64,000 bases of DNA, from contig JAFKAC010000163.1 of NCBI GenBank assembly GCA_025766275.1, forward strand, positions 37,965-101,964, in the 5' to 3' direction. Positions 11,177 to 22,770 of this stretch are shown here, one piece after another (the stretch's first letter is position 1; each line of letters begins with the position of its first letter). The DNA comes from Lactarius indigo. Its lineage: Eukaryota > Basidiomycota > Agaricomycetes > Russulales > Russulaceae. Under the pieces are notes generated by a model, which ran no database searches, was not told where the DNA came from, and saw only the letters and a program-made list of their open reading frames with translations. A program made the translations under genes and the position numbers.

Positions 11177-13127
11177 CAGTCGCATGGTGGCGTCGCGACG
11201 ATTTCCACTAATTTCATCATTCATGGGATGAGGGCTAATGGAAAACGTTCTGCTTGGGCCAGGTTCCGGGAAAGGGTTAGAGCGATAACAGGTCATATGC
11301 ATTCGGAGTGGCAGGGTTATCGGTATGAGATCGAGATTTCAGCGCTTTCCAGCACTCGAGCTCTAAAAATGACAGGAGTCAAATCAGACACATTATTTAT
11401 GAAGGCACACCGAATGCGGTTGTAGGATTGTGTGGATAGATGTTTCTACCAATCACTGGCAGCGATCTAGGCATTCTCGTACCAGGGCTGAGATGGAAGC
11501 ATCCTTCAAAAGCCAGGTTTCTTCTCACGGAGTATAAGAAGACATGTCGAGTGAAGGGTGTCTGCCATATTGAAGGAGGACACCCGTATGGTGTTATGCG
11601 AGACTCCACCTGTTAATTACGACCACGGAGTCTGCCCTGAAACGATGAACCCTTAGTCATATCGTTCGTAACTTATGCAAGTCAGCTGAGAAGGACACCC
11701 CTATATCAACGAAGTTCAAGGCACTTGCTTCCGTGATTAATTACCACCTTTCAAGGCCCTACAGCATCAGCGGTGGTCACGGTGCACGACACGATTGGGT
11801 TGTTCCTTATTCTAGCTGCCCACGTCTAGAACAGGTCCCAGGCCGAGGTCACAGAATTTCGGCGGACTTGGGATACAACAAACCAAGCAACAAACAGATT
11901 AATCACAGCCGGCCTACAGCCGACTCGGGATCAACAACTTCGCTAGAACCTCACACCTCTCCCACACCTCCCCTACACCAGCGCGGAAGCTTGTGTAGTG
12001 TGAGCACCTCGTGATAGATTCGGGGCTCTCTTCTCGATTTATTTGGAAACGGCGCAAGAGGAAGATCAGAAGCTGGTGGGAACACCGGGCCGAAATAGTA
12101 TTCGCATTCTCGTCTCGTTGACCACCTGGCACACTGGTCTGGGATACTTTTACTCAGCTGCTGTAGTAGGGTTTCTTAGCAAATACTCAAATCAAGACCT
12201 TTCCGTCTCCTGTATCCATCAACCGTCTATTCCCAACAATGTATCTCCATTCTCTATTACCTCCTCCCTGATCCACACCCGCTCTCTGCATGAATATCCC
12301 TTACATTGGCCTCATGATTAGCTCTGCCTGCGCTCCTTGGCGATACTATCCCCGGGGGTAAAATGTGGCCACTCAAACACGTTATCAGATGACCAGCCAC
12401 ACAATTGGCCACATACACTCAATCTGTTGAAGGGGTAATTTTATGTCTATTGATAATTCTCCGACTTCTTTCTTCATGCGGGTTTTGGTCGTCCTACTGT
12501 CCACTATCAACACGACAGTCTTCTGGAATCTGGATCGTCCTTATTTGTGTCGCGTTCAGCGCACCTTTGTACATCGTGACCACCCTCCATGCCAGTTATC
12601 TACAGTCAGCGCCCCCCTCCTTTTTTTGGATCCATTTATATTTCTGGGATACATATCGATACATATAGGTCGTAGCGAGACCCACTACACTTATGAAACG
12701 TGCGTAACCTAAGAGGTGCCCCGAGAGCGAGCGCCTCTTCTTCGCTCCACTTTCCGCGCGAGATTCTTCTGATGCATCTGTATGAGGTACTATCTCATAA
12801 ACCTGAGTATAAACCATAAAGATCAGATAGCGTGGGTAAAACAGGTGGTTGAGGTCCGTAGGAGTTTAAAGTGTCTATGAGGTTTTTGGCTTTACGCGTC
12901 GAAAAGATGTGATCAGAACAAGGTTTAGAGGAGCAAGCATATGCAGAACAGTACATCTTGCAGGATGGTGTCCCAAAGTGAGACTGTCAGTCGAGCCGGT
13001 AGCATCTGATTCAAGTTCGCGTGCAGCTTCAAGTTCGTCCGATATACAGTCGGGTCATGGTCACAGACGTGAGCCAGTAGCGAACACGCCATGGTATTGT
13101 TTAGACACTGACAGTGGAAACAGAATG
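11177..13127. other. gene-poor stretch, nothing recognised
   Basis: Nearly 2 kb with only short frames. A hydrophobic frame around 12405-12712 reads in two overlapping registers but resembles no membrane family I know. No tRNA-like cloverleaf or repeat was noticed. Confidence 0.4.
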
Positions 13128-13860
13128 TTAGATGACTTTACCCGTCGGTTGGGATGGCTGTGATTTGTTCAGCTCTGGCTGAACACCTCGCCCATCACCG
13201 CAAGCCTGGACTTCTTCGCATCTGGCAGCTTCATACCACATGACAAGGTAGAAAACAACGGACATTATCAGCCACCTTTCGCTTTCGATCCAGCGTCCGT
13301 TCGTACTTTTCAACAAATTCGGGAACCTCGCCCACGTTCGCATCCACTATACCGTTCAATGCGATATCTTCTTTTGTGAACTTCCCTTTAGTGTGCGCTT
13401 TGAGGAAGCAATCTTCATATTCTGGGTCCACCTGTGACGTGATGGGGTTTCCAACTTCATTCAACTTAACGGCTATGGCCTGTATGAGAACGAAGCCGAC
13501 GGCAGTAGATATACGTGACGTACCAGGCGGGCAACTTTACAAACAGTATCTCATTCTTCAAGATGTCTAATCCTGCTATCGCCCGCCCTCCACTGAGCAT
13601 TTTGACTGACCTGCTGGAGAAGACCTCGCTAAATTGGCGCCCCAAATTCTCAAGGCCTTCGTCATTGAAAGAAGAGGTTGTCGGGTCAATATATCTCCAC
13701 ACGGTGAGCTCACAGGCGTGGGTGTTGGTGCGGGAGAGGGCTCCCGGCCTCATCTATTTGACCTTCTTCGTCAAGACGTATGTGTAATCGTCACCAGTAG
13801 AGTCAACCTGGAAATGGCCTAGAAATTATGGTCGGCGAGAAGCCAGATCTTTGGAAGCTC
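13128..13860 (-). other. possible unknown coding fragment
   Basis: Several adjacent minus-strand frames can be joined across plausible introns: a block with GDDYTYVLTKK near 13780, a block with LTVWRYIDPTTSSF and GGRAIAGLDILKN (13560-13710), and a block with NEVGNPITSQVDPEYEDC and FTKEDIALNGIVD (13240-13460). The composition looks protein-coding and the splice signals are plausible, but I do not recognise the family, see no convincing start or end, and cannot exclude a decayed gene. Confidence 0.3.
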
Positions 13861-14738
13861 CACCATCATGATGCCGATGTGTGTGTGTACAACGGGAACG
13901 ACGCCACCCACAGTGTAACATCACGCGAGTGTAACACGTAACGCGTAACGTGTAACGCCCCAAAAAGAAGGTCTGTCACGGCGGCGCCTGCCGCACGGCA
14001 TGCGGACTTCTATTGTAACCCGAGAGTTCCCCCGATGAGTTCTGAGTCAGCGCTCAGCGTTTAGTCGAGATCTAGCCGCTAGGTTAGGCTACTTCTCGAT
14101 CTCTCGAGTTGTGGTTGTCTCCAATATAACTCAAAAGCTATGAGAATCTGAATGCCGGGGACTGTGGAATATCTGGAGATAGATGTGTTATTTTTCAAGC
14201 GTATTCTACTCGGGTATATGTGCGTGCTGTACTTATGCATACCAAACCCTAAACACCCCTCGCCGCTGACCAACCTAGGCTAGTTCTTACAAAAGCTGCA
14301 TATCCTGGTTCTCGCTTTGTCTCACCGATCCCGCAATGCCCTTAGTGTTTCTTGACATCAGGTTTCAGGCTATGTATCTGGAGAAGGTCGCACACCCTCC
14401 GAACTCGGATACATCAACCTTCTCGGTAATGTCTAACCTTCATTCGGCTATCGGTTCTATGGATAAATACGTTGAGCAGACTGGGATAAATCTCTATTCG
14501 CCAACAAGATCAAGGGCTGTGACTCTCCCGGTGCCGTCCTCCTACTTCAAGAGAACTTGAAAGCGTTCAGAGATTATCGTGACCAAATCTGAAATCCTTC
14601 AAATACCTTAGCCCGGTAGTACGATTCGCGCACGCGTTCTCTGAATTCTTGGTGAGGCGCGACCAGCTGGAGTGGTGGGCCATCAATTATAATTTCTATT
14701 TTTTTCAGTGCATGGAGCATGGAAAATTGGCCAGTCAG
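13861..14738. other. gene-poor stretch with short GTAAC-type repeat
   Basis: Around 13918-13958 the motif GTAAC recurs in slightly varied spacing (GTGTAACA, GTAACACGTAACGCGTAACGTG), a small degenerate tandem repeat. The rest carries short frames only. Confidence 0.35.
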
Positions 14739-15618
14739 TCAGGCTTGTGAGACTCGCCCTAATGTCGATCTGCTTCTGTTTCTCCGGGTTAGATCTACAA
14801 AGTGAAATATCCCACCCGATCGAATGGCCGCACCTCTCCGCAGGTTCAATGCCCTCTTCTCCCCCATCTGTCCAGCGAAGCACACTACGGTACAGTCCCC
14901 TGCGTCCCTGGCGTCTCCCGGTCGCGCAAACTCGTCATCGTCGACAACTACCATCCCGAGGGAGCCGTACTCCTGCGCGTTGCCTACCTCGCCAGGCCAT
15001 GGAAACCGAATCGCCAGCACGCCTTCCTCCGCGCGTGACCGCCGAGCAGTAAATACAATCCCGTTGACCACCGCTATAACCTCCTCCCAGCAGCGCCGGA
15101 ACACAGCGAGGAGCACGCGCCGCGCGTCTGCGTCTACATGCGCCGGGACCGACAGCGACAGCGCAGGAGCACGCGCACCTTGCGTGGGTGCGACCCCCCA
15201 GGCAAGAGGCGCCGTTTCACAAATCGCTCGAGGGCGAGGTCTTCGCGCGCGGGCATATAGCGATGCATAAAGGTGGCCCAGTCGCGCGCGTGCGCACGTC
15301 GTCAACCAGATCGCAGAGGTCTAGGACGAGGTGGTAGAGTCGCGGGAGGCCGCGGAGTTTGCTTACGTTACAATCGCTGAGGCGAGGAAGTGGAGAAGTC
15401 GAGGAAGGTGATGCACGGGAGGGCCGGCCACCAGCGGCTGGAGCGCAGCAACTGGGCAATCTCGTGCCCGGGTATCTAATGGCAGAGCGCGTGGGTGCGC
15501 GCGAGGAACGGCGAGGAGGCAAGATCTGAGAGGTTGTCAAGGTGGAAGGAATTGAGGGGTTGTGCAGACCACCCGGTCCTCGACCACCGAGATGGAGGGG
15601 AGCTGCGCAGAGGGCCAA
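14739..15618 (-). other. GC-rich coding-like region, unassigned
   Basis: This segment is richer in G+C than its surroundings and is open on the minus strand in two overlapping frames, 15618-15217 and 15305-14739. One contains LRGLPRLYHLVLDL and a DLVDDVRTRA stretch, which recalls leucine-rich fungal F-box proteins. The other contains VLLAVFRRCWEEVIAVVNG and a VVVDDDEF stretch. A single gene with an intron near 15250 or a decayed gene are both possible; I could not find a phase-consistent join. The plus-strand frames here look like GC-driven shadows. Confidence 0.3.
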
Positions 15619-17175
15619 CTAGCGAGAGTTTTCGGCACAGAATTGTAGCGTGTATGTTACGTGAAGATGAAGAGGAGCATAAATCCAGGCTACGGGTGGG
15701 GAAATTGCGGGTGTGCTCACTCGTTCACGCACCCACGAAGTGCAGCCCGTGATTCAGAAGCTATGGGTGGTTGGAGGGCCATGTTGCCTACAGTAGACTA
15801 TTCAGGAACCAAAAGTCGGCACTAGAATAGACTCTCCCTCGGAGTCCCTCTTGGCCGTATAGACCCCGATGACTCCGCCATCCCCGAGAGGCTTCCTTGA
15901 GAGTCATTAGGGAATTCTCTCATCCTGTCCCGTGGTACACTGGCATGTGTCTCACTCACCTCTACTTCTCTAATCTTCTAATGAACATCTCGGTAGTCGC
16001 CTTCTACGTTTATATAACTTCGTCTCGAAAGATACTTTTATAAACAAGCGTCATTCAACGATTGAGTCTTTTGTCAGGGTTTCCTCATACCCACTGCTCA
16101 CAGTCCAAACATGATCCTTCCGCCCCAAAGTTGACTATGCATTGTCCAGAATCTAGAGAAATGCGGACTGACGGAGTGGGATGTCGCATTTATACGTAAT
16201 CATATATCATTTACATGCGTCTAGAGTTGAGATCTTGGGATTTTAAACAAAACAAAACCATTTATATTCTGGAGTACGAGCCCTAGATCCAGCCAGATCC
16301 GCGAAGGGAAGCAGAGAAAGGAAGAGACCGAAGAAGATACCCCTCAAACATCAGCAAAACAAAATTTGACTAGCCGTGACTAGGGGAACTAGCTCCTACC
16401 ATATTTGGATATCACTAGTCAGCACTAGTCACAGCTAGTGCTCCTAGTAACGTTTTGTTTTCCTGATGAACATCACGCACCAATAAAGCACACAACCGCC
16501 CACCCCAAACCCGTCAAAACTCCATCTCCACAACTTGCCGAACCCAACACGAACAGGCTCACTCAAGGGTCGTAGAAGAAGGCGGTAGACGAAGGAAGCG
16601 GCCACATCCCACCCACCAAGACCATCGCAACCAAAGCCGCGCCTTGTGCCACGGCGATCAAATCGCCCCACCAACTTCAACGCTTGACAAGAAGCTATGC
16701 TTTTCCACTCCGGAAAAGGGGAGACTTTAGATGAAAGGGTAGAGCACAGAAAGCGGAGAGTCATGGTCGCGTAGATATATTTACAAGTGTAGTGCTACAT
16801 AGGGTACTATTCCCTCAGGCGCACAAAAATGGATTCAAAAAAAAAAAAAAGATACAGCCAGAGGGTCGTCCAGCCATAATGTACTAGTTGTAGGAAAGCG
16901 TATCCCATCTAAGGCGCCCCTAATTTTCTCCTAATTTTTCCAGAAACTAGAGTATAGTGAGTATAGTACACAACGGGACTTCCTAAATGGTTGTGTTTCG
17001 GCGTTTCGTGAGAGTGGTGGTTCAGACTAGAAGGAGTGGGTTGCATAGTGTATCATAAGTGCGTCATAGTACGTAACCGGCGACTTTGTGGATGGGGATA
17101 GTCACGTCCTAAACGGAACTCGTGTTCAGTTACTGAGCCCTCGGAAACTGTAATATAGGGCACACGCACTCTGAA
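15619..17175. other. gene-poor stretch
   Basis: About 1.5 kb with no recognised gene. A cluster of CTAGT words lies at 16366-16450 and includes a perfect 20-base palindrome listed separately. A 14-base A run occurs near 16837. Confidence 0.4.
16422..16441. repeat. 20-base interrupted palindrome
   Basis: GCACTAG is followed by six bases and its exact complement CTAGTGC, able to form a 7-bp stem with a 6-base loop. It lies within a wider cluster of CTAGT/ACTAG words (16366-16450). The role is unknown; it may be a protein-binding site or chance. Confidence 0.5.
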
Positions 17176-17769
17176 TCATTGCGGAGGCTGTTTGAAGGTC
17201 CACCCCCACGGATCTACTGACATGCTCAGCTTTCCGAGTTGATTGGCCTTTGCACGAACGCGTTCAATGACGCGACCAGCCACAATAATATGAGTGTCGC
17301 CGGCTTTGATCTGGTTCACAAACTCTTGTGTGTTGTATATCCTGAATTGTTCCCTTCCAGGAATGTTACTGTGAGACCCGTGGACCTTTTCCCAGTGGAT
17401 CTTGAACGGTTTGACTCGGTTTCCTCGCCAGGTGCAATTCTGGAATGGACAATGTATCCAATGTGGGAGGTGAATTTCTATGTGCCGGTCACAGTCTTGC
17501 CAGCGGGTGAAGTAGGCTGAACAAACGGGACATTTCCTGGGATCCCCCGGAGTAGTTGTGGCGGGTGGGGTAGTGTTGTTAATGTGGAAGGGCCAGCGGC
17601 CAGTGGGCGGGTCAGGCTGCAATGGGGTGGGGAAAATATAAGGAACATGTCGAGGGGGACATGACAAGGCAATAAGTGATCTGCCACCAAATAATAATAA
17701 TAAAAATAAAAATAAACCGGACCTGGTACGCGCCAGTCTGAAAGGTAGTACCAACGAGAGATTGGTCAT
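17176..17769 (-). CDS. C2H2 zinc-finger protein, fungal family
   Basis: The clear part is 17176-17560: CPVCSAYFTRWQDCDRHIEIH is a C2H2 finger (C-x2-C-x12-H-x3-H), followed directly by a second Cys/His unit, HCPFQNCTWRGNRVKPF and HWEKVHG, and a conserved tail with PWGWTF before the stop. This matches an expanded mushroom family of short proteins with a degenerate paired finger; individual functions are unknown. DNA or RNA binding is inference. The N-terminal third of the open frame (17617-17769) includes a hydrophobic run translated from an A+T-rich stretch of TTTTTATTATTATT type that looks like an intron, so the start is uncertain. Confidence 0.6.
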   Translation of the reverse strand: MTNLSLVLPFRLARTRSGLFLFLLLLFGGRSLIALSCPPRHVPYIFPTPLQPDPPTGRWPFHINNTTPPATTTPGDPRKCPVCSAYFTRWQDCDRHIEIHLPHWIHCPFQNCTWRGNRVKPFKIHWEKVHGSHSNIPGREQFRIYNTQEFVNQIKAGDTHIIVAGRVIERVRAKANQLGKLSMSVDPWGWTFKQPPQ

Positions 17770-20275
17770 AATCTTGCGTCAGAGATGCCGACGGGGTAAG
17801 GGCAAGATCTCCAGTGCCAAGCGATGCGTCGATGAACTATCGAGGTCAAGACAGAATAATTCAATCAATGACATACATCTGAAAAGAAAAATCGACTAAC
17901 AGCTGAGCCGAGACGTTCGAAGGGTATCAGCGGATCAGGAATCGTGACACCGAGTGAGGTGCCACAACCATGAGGGGACTCTGGAAGAGGGCCAGACAGG
18001 TAGTCGTAAGCAGCGCGGCGCTGTTCTCTCGAAATCTACCGAGGCCAGGAAAGAATGAACCTGGAAATGATACATGCGCGAAAACATCCGACCCACCTGA
18101 TACGACCAAAGATCTATGCCAGTGGTACCCATGTCGGGACCACGACCGCGTTAGTACCCACACCAGTCAGTGGGGGGTGACGGGGTAACGATTGTATAAA
18201 ATCCAGCTATATATATGAGGGTCGGACGCACAGTCTCCTCCTTCAGTGATAATGCCCCAGTGCCTTAGGCACTGTGCCATCGGAGAGATAGATTTCAGTG
18301 CCTATCCCTTCTCCGTGGTGGCTTGTCATCCATCTTGCCATTGCAAGACCTCGTGTGGGGCACTCATAGGACCCGTGATGATGTGTTCACGACTCATCTC
18401 CGTATATGCACAGGCAGATTGAACATGAGTGCGTGGCCGAGGTTACGGCAGGGGCGCGAGGCACCTGCTCAAAGTTAACATGGATGCTCTGAATTTGCTT
18501 GGATATATACTCACAGGTGAGGCTGTAAGCGAATTGGCCGATGGATTGTACTCCTATGAATAGGAGTGAATGTCCAGCCCGCCATGCAAGGCTGCTAGTC
18601 TACGCAGGGTAGAGCTCCGATAGAATGGACGCTACTGGAAACACCTATATCAGCCTGAGAGCCAGTGCCGGTGTCAGCGCCGGGCCAAAGTACTATCAGA
18701 GGTGAGAAGTTGGCCATAGTGCCAAGGCGGCTAAATGTGCCGGCCTCGTGGTGCGTCTGTATGGAGCCGATGGTCGGTGGAGGAGGAATGAGCTGACCGT
18801 TGATTGGACTGGGGAGATGGATACACAAAAGGGAAGAGGGGGAGGGAAAAGTTGACGCACAGTTTGCGCGCACTGATATATGGTGCCACAGCTTCTTTTT
18901 TTCCTATCGCCAACAACACCTTCCTAGTTGCGGTGACAGGTGATGGCATTCTCATTCTCGAGGGAATTTCTTATTGGTCCGTTCCACTTCTCTGGTATCC
19001 AGTCGTGATCCACGATGCGCTGGACAACGCCTTGACGACTCGTCCCCTGCTACGAATCAAGCTACGAGACGGCCAGTCTACGACTCGGAAAGCCAGTTAA
19101 AAAAACTACGTTATTCGCAGAATTCGGGTCAAATAGTGTCGAACTATCAAGTTGCCATATGGGGCCACGGGGATCAGTACCGACGGCCATCTCTGAACGC
19201 TATCTGGGCACTAGTCTGAGCACGGGCTTGTTATATCTGGGTATCGTCAAGAGGCTCTGTCAAAGGCAAGAATGGCGAGGAAGGGATCGATGACATTACT
19301 TTCGAGGTAGACTTTGATAAAAATTTCGTGCCTTTGTTTGAATTGTGACAGCACCGGACGGCGCTCGCGCCGACGTGAGACCACAGATGGGATGATTGAA
19401 GCCACGATTGGGGTTGTGCGTCGTTGGGTGGGTGTTATCTTCGTCATCCGTACTTTTGCTCCCGGGACAGCGTCTATTTCACCAGCGTCTGAGCCCTGTG
19501 AAAAAGTTGGCTGTTAATGAGAGCCACACCTTCTTATTTCACTTGCACATCATCTTCCTCATCGCTTTGATGAGCCAGGATGAGACCACCCTTCCAAGAA
19601 CGGACCGCCAACCACCATATCGAACCTTAATAAAAAACTGTAGCTCGCGGAGTCCCAAATCATAACCACGATTGATATCCTCTCTACTGTGACAGTAAAG
19701 GTTCACTACCTGTTCTTCACATGGTCAGGTTTGTTGGCCATGTTTCAACCCCAGGCTTTACACTGAATGAAGCTTATAGTAGAGGAGTGGGTTCAGAACC
19801 GAGCAAAGCGACCTTTACGAATAACATTTTTCACACACCAATTTGAACGTGTCGATCACACCCACGGTGATACGACTCGATATCCGAGTCGTACGTACGT
19901 GGGCGCCCGTCATCAACTTCACAATGGGCATGTGGCCGCACGCGGTGTCATGGGACTTGGTATGTTGTGGTGGACTCAAAGGAGAATCGAATCTTCATTG
20001 GGCAGTTGACTACAAGGTCTCCATTCGTAGAAGTACGTTTGGTTGTTCGTTCTCGATGAATACATAACACCGATGAAACAGGGGAGACGGTTGAAGGTGT
20101 TCCACTTCCATGACTTTCCATCCTGCACCCTAAATATCAGGTCACCTAGAGACCAAGTCACGCCAACTACTACATCCAAAAGTCAACTTAGAGCTCTACC
20201 ACCCACATGGAAAATCAAACCGCCAGCCACAGCGAACCCAAAACCCCGCAATGAGATCAGATTATACTTTGTAGG
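17770..20275. other. gene-poor stretch, nothing recognised
   Basis: About 2.5 kb. Frames at 17970-18188, 18595-18955, 18804-19219, 19314-19665 and 19767-20067 are short, overlap on both strands and match nothing I know. The 3' end of COQ9 abuts the right border. Confidence 0.4.
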
Positions 20276-21132
20276 TCAGAATACACCAGAGTTCTTGGCG
20301 ATGGATACCCAGCTTTTAGCGACATACTGCGTGAATATTTCAGCTTCTGTGAGGGCGCTTTGCATGTGTGATGCCGAATCGAGGAGAGTTTCGAGGAAGG
20401 CGGGGGCAGTCTGGGGTGACGTGATTTGATGGAGCTCTGTCAAGAAATAAAAAGTAGAAGTTGGCCACTGGAGAGAAGGGGGATGCAAGCTCATCAGCTT
20501 ACCGGCACTCGCGTAGATAGCCGCAAGGGCGATCCGCTTTGTATACCAAGAGGGCTTTCATACGAGAGTTTAGGGCACTCGCGGAGGGGCAGTGTAAGTG
20601 TGTAAACGGGACGTACTCCGATGGATACGTCCTTGGCCGCTCTACACGCCTCGTCAGCAACGCTTGCTGCATGCTGTACCGCCGGTCGCGGATCGAGAGG
20701 GGGCACACCAAGTCTCGGTGATGCGACAAGTGCAAAAGCCTATATAGCATTACATATATAGGAATTGACATATGAGCGCGCGGTACCTCTGGAAGATGCT
20801 CGAGGACGGGCACGTTGTACTCGAGGCGGGCGAGCAGCGCGCCCTTCACGTCTTCCACGGGTACGGAGCGCATGTGATTTTGCCCTTGCTCGAGCCACGC
20901 ACTGATCAGCGTTCGTCGCGCGGTGTCACCCTCGCCAAATAACGTTGTGACTGCGGAATCGGGGAGTGGCGTGGCGTGGGGCTCTGGGAGGGCGAGCACG
21001 GAGCGCGCGAGAGCCACACGGGTGAAGCCATGCTGTCGTACGAGAGGAAGTGCGAGTTTCAAGAGCTGTGTCCTGCGAACGGATGGGTATACATAGTTGA
21101 GGATGGGAGGGCACATACCTGAGCTGGGTCAT
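20276..21132 (-). CDS. COQ9: ubiquinone biosynthesis protein COQ9
   Basis: Lipid-binding protein of the mitochondrial coenzyme Q synthome; it presents intermediates to COQ7. Five exons join in phase: 21132-21119 (14 nt), 21072-20787, 20739-20617, 20554-20503 and 20436-20276, giving 211 residues. Conserved blocks: LLKLALPLVRQHGFT, ALARSVLALPEPHA, LFGEGDTARRTLI, PPLDPRPAVQHAASVADEA, WYTKRIALAAIYASAELHQ, TSPQTAPAFLETLLDSA and FAQYVAKSW-type FTQYVAKSW. The frame is intact. The start ATG gives only MTQLR before the conserved domain, so no mitochondrial presequence is encoded downstream of it; an unrecognised upstream exon is likely, since COQ9 proteins are normally 250-320 residues. It is transcribed divergently from eIF3j, with only 164 bases between the start codons. 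Confidence 0.88.
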
Positions 21133-21296
21133 GGCCGCCTTGAACGGCAAACTCGTGACGAGACACCTGCCATTTCCGTATATCTTGCTCTCCACGACCG
21201 TTCACAATCTCTCTGCTGCTCGGCAGCGCCGACCGTCCTTACGCATACTTCTCTCTTCACAAGCGCCAAAAGTAAAGAAAATCCAAGAAGTATAAA

Positions 21297-22291
21297 ATGT
21301 CTGACTGGGGTAAACGATTACTACTACTTTGTGCTACTTGTTACTGATAACGGGGCAGAGGGTTCTGACAACGGCGGCTCTCCGGCGGTGGCGGGTGCCG
21401 TACCCAGCAAAGCAGGCGCCAAGGGCAAATGGGAGGGAGAAGACGAGGACGACGATGAGCCCGTCGTACGTATCCGCGTCACCAGACTCGAAAGCCCCGT
21501 CCCCTCCTGATCATCGCGATCATCGCAGAGCGACTGGGAGGCATCCTCCGAAGACGACGAGGTAAAGGCGAAGCCCGCGGCGACAGCAGCGGCGCCTCCC
21601 AAGAAGAAGGGGACGCTCAAACAGAAGCTCGCCGAAAAGGAGGCCGCGCGGCGGGCCCAGCTCGCTGCGGGCGGCAGCGATGCAGACTACGACGAGGATG
21701 CGGTGCTCGACCCGCGCGCGAAGGCGCGGCTTGAGAAGGAGCGTGAACTCGAGTCCGATCTCCACAACGCTACTGAGCTCTTCGGCTCCAGCACCCTTAA
21801 GAGTGCGTCGCCGCCGTTTCTATCTCATCATTTTTGTATCACTCACTTATGCGCACAGGTTCCTCTGCCGATGCGGATCTGGACAAAATTTTGAAATCGT
21901 CGCCCAATTCTAAAGAGGACTTCGTCGCGCTCTCAGAAGCCATCATCGCGCATATCGTGAAACGGCACCAAGACAAGCCCCTGTACTCTACGTTCGTCGA
22001 ACACCATGTGCGCGCCCTTGCCCAGCCCCTGCGCGATGTCGATGTCCGCAAGGCCGCGAGCGGACTCACTACACTTGCGAATGAGAAACAGCGGGAGAAG
22101 ACCAGTGGGAAGAAGAAGCCAAAAGCTGCCGCAAAGCCCGTCCTTGGCGCAAGCAAAGTTGGGAATAAGTAATTCGTCCTTTAGACTTGAGATATGTGCG
22201 TTCGGCGCTGATCGACCTTTGCAGGCTGGATACGACGGTGTACGACGAGGCGCTGGACGATTTCGGGTCCAACGCAGATGACTTCATGTGA
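21297..22291 (+). CDS. HCR1: translation initiation factor eIF3 subunit j
   Basis: Loosely bound eIF3 subunit that acts at the ribosomal decoding centre and in recycling. Five exons join in phase: 21297-21309 (13 nt), 21359-21465, 21529-21802, 21859-22168 and 22225-22291, giving 256 residues. It begins MSDWE, has the acidic WEGEDEDDDEPV stretch, SDWEASSEDDE, TLKQKLAEKEAARR, ATELFGS, LDKILKSSPNSKEDFVALS, DVRKAASGLTTLANEKQ, and the family C-terminus YDEALDDFGSNADDFM. The last exon and 3' flank belong to the duplicated segment 22133-22699, whose second copy lies at 29173-29716. This is the functional copy because its exon phases and C-terminus are intact. Confidence 0.92.
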
Positions 22292-22699
22292 AGTGAATGA
22301 ATGTAGCCCTGTTTTATTTTGATACTTTAATTGATTAGTCCAGTCGCCGCAATTCATCCTGTCTGTAGCCGAAATCGCGTAGATTGTAGCATGGATTAGT
22401 TCCTGCGGTGGCCCGCCGCCACAAACAACTACTCATCATCATCATCATCATCATCATCGATGTCCTGATGATGCCTCCGGTGGTTCTTTCTCTTAGTTCG
22501 CGTCCGCTTCCGCTAGTCTCGGCCCAAACACCTTTCGTGCACCAAAGTTCGCGCCGACATCCCAACTCTGTAGTTTGGCTTTTCAGCCCGCCGCGGCGAG
22601 CGTTAAAGGATTGTCAGGAGACCAGACAGCCAAGAAGATCTCGCCATCCAGGGCTCAGTTAGTACAACACCGGTCGTCGCGCTCACCAGTCCGAGATCG
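22133..22699. repeat. direct repeat, left copy (eIF3j-PWP1 junction)
   Basis: About 567 bases that align, in the same orientation and with clear but incomplete identity, to 29173-29716. Both start at AAAGCCCGTCCTTGGCGCAAGC and end near CCAGTCCGAGATCG. The segment covers the last part of eIF3j exon 4, its last intron and exon, the 3' flank, and then the 3' end of PWP1 on the minus strand. Here the eIF3j part is functional and the PWP1 part is dead. Confidence 0.85.
22425..22699 (-). pseudogene. PWP1: PWP1 3'-end fragment
   Basis: Corresponds to the last exon and part of the preceding intron of the intact PWP1 gene at 29423-31441. In the WD40 stretch that reads GSKAKVQIWDVGANF in the intact gene, the serine codon is TGA here. 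The acidic tail has become a run of about nine CAT/ATG trinucleotides (22435-22460), with a one-base register change relative to the upstream frame. It cannot encode PWP1 and is a by-product of the duplication. Confidence 0.8.
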
Positions 22700-22770
22700 A
22701 GGTCACGGGGTAATCGCGTCACGCAAGTGCCACTTTCTTTCGATTTGGACCCGCCCAGACAACGGTCATC

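Noticed and set aside
14824..15270. Plus-strand frame of 148 codons in the GC-rich block
   Set aside because: Thr/Ser/Arg-rich with no motif; the minus strand has the better coding appearance, though even that is weak.
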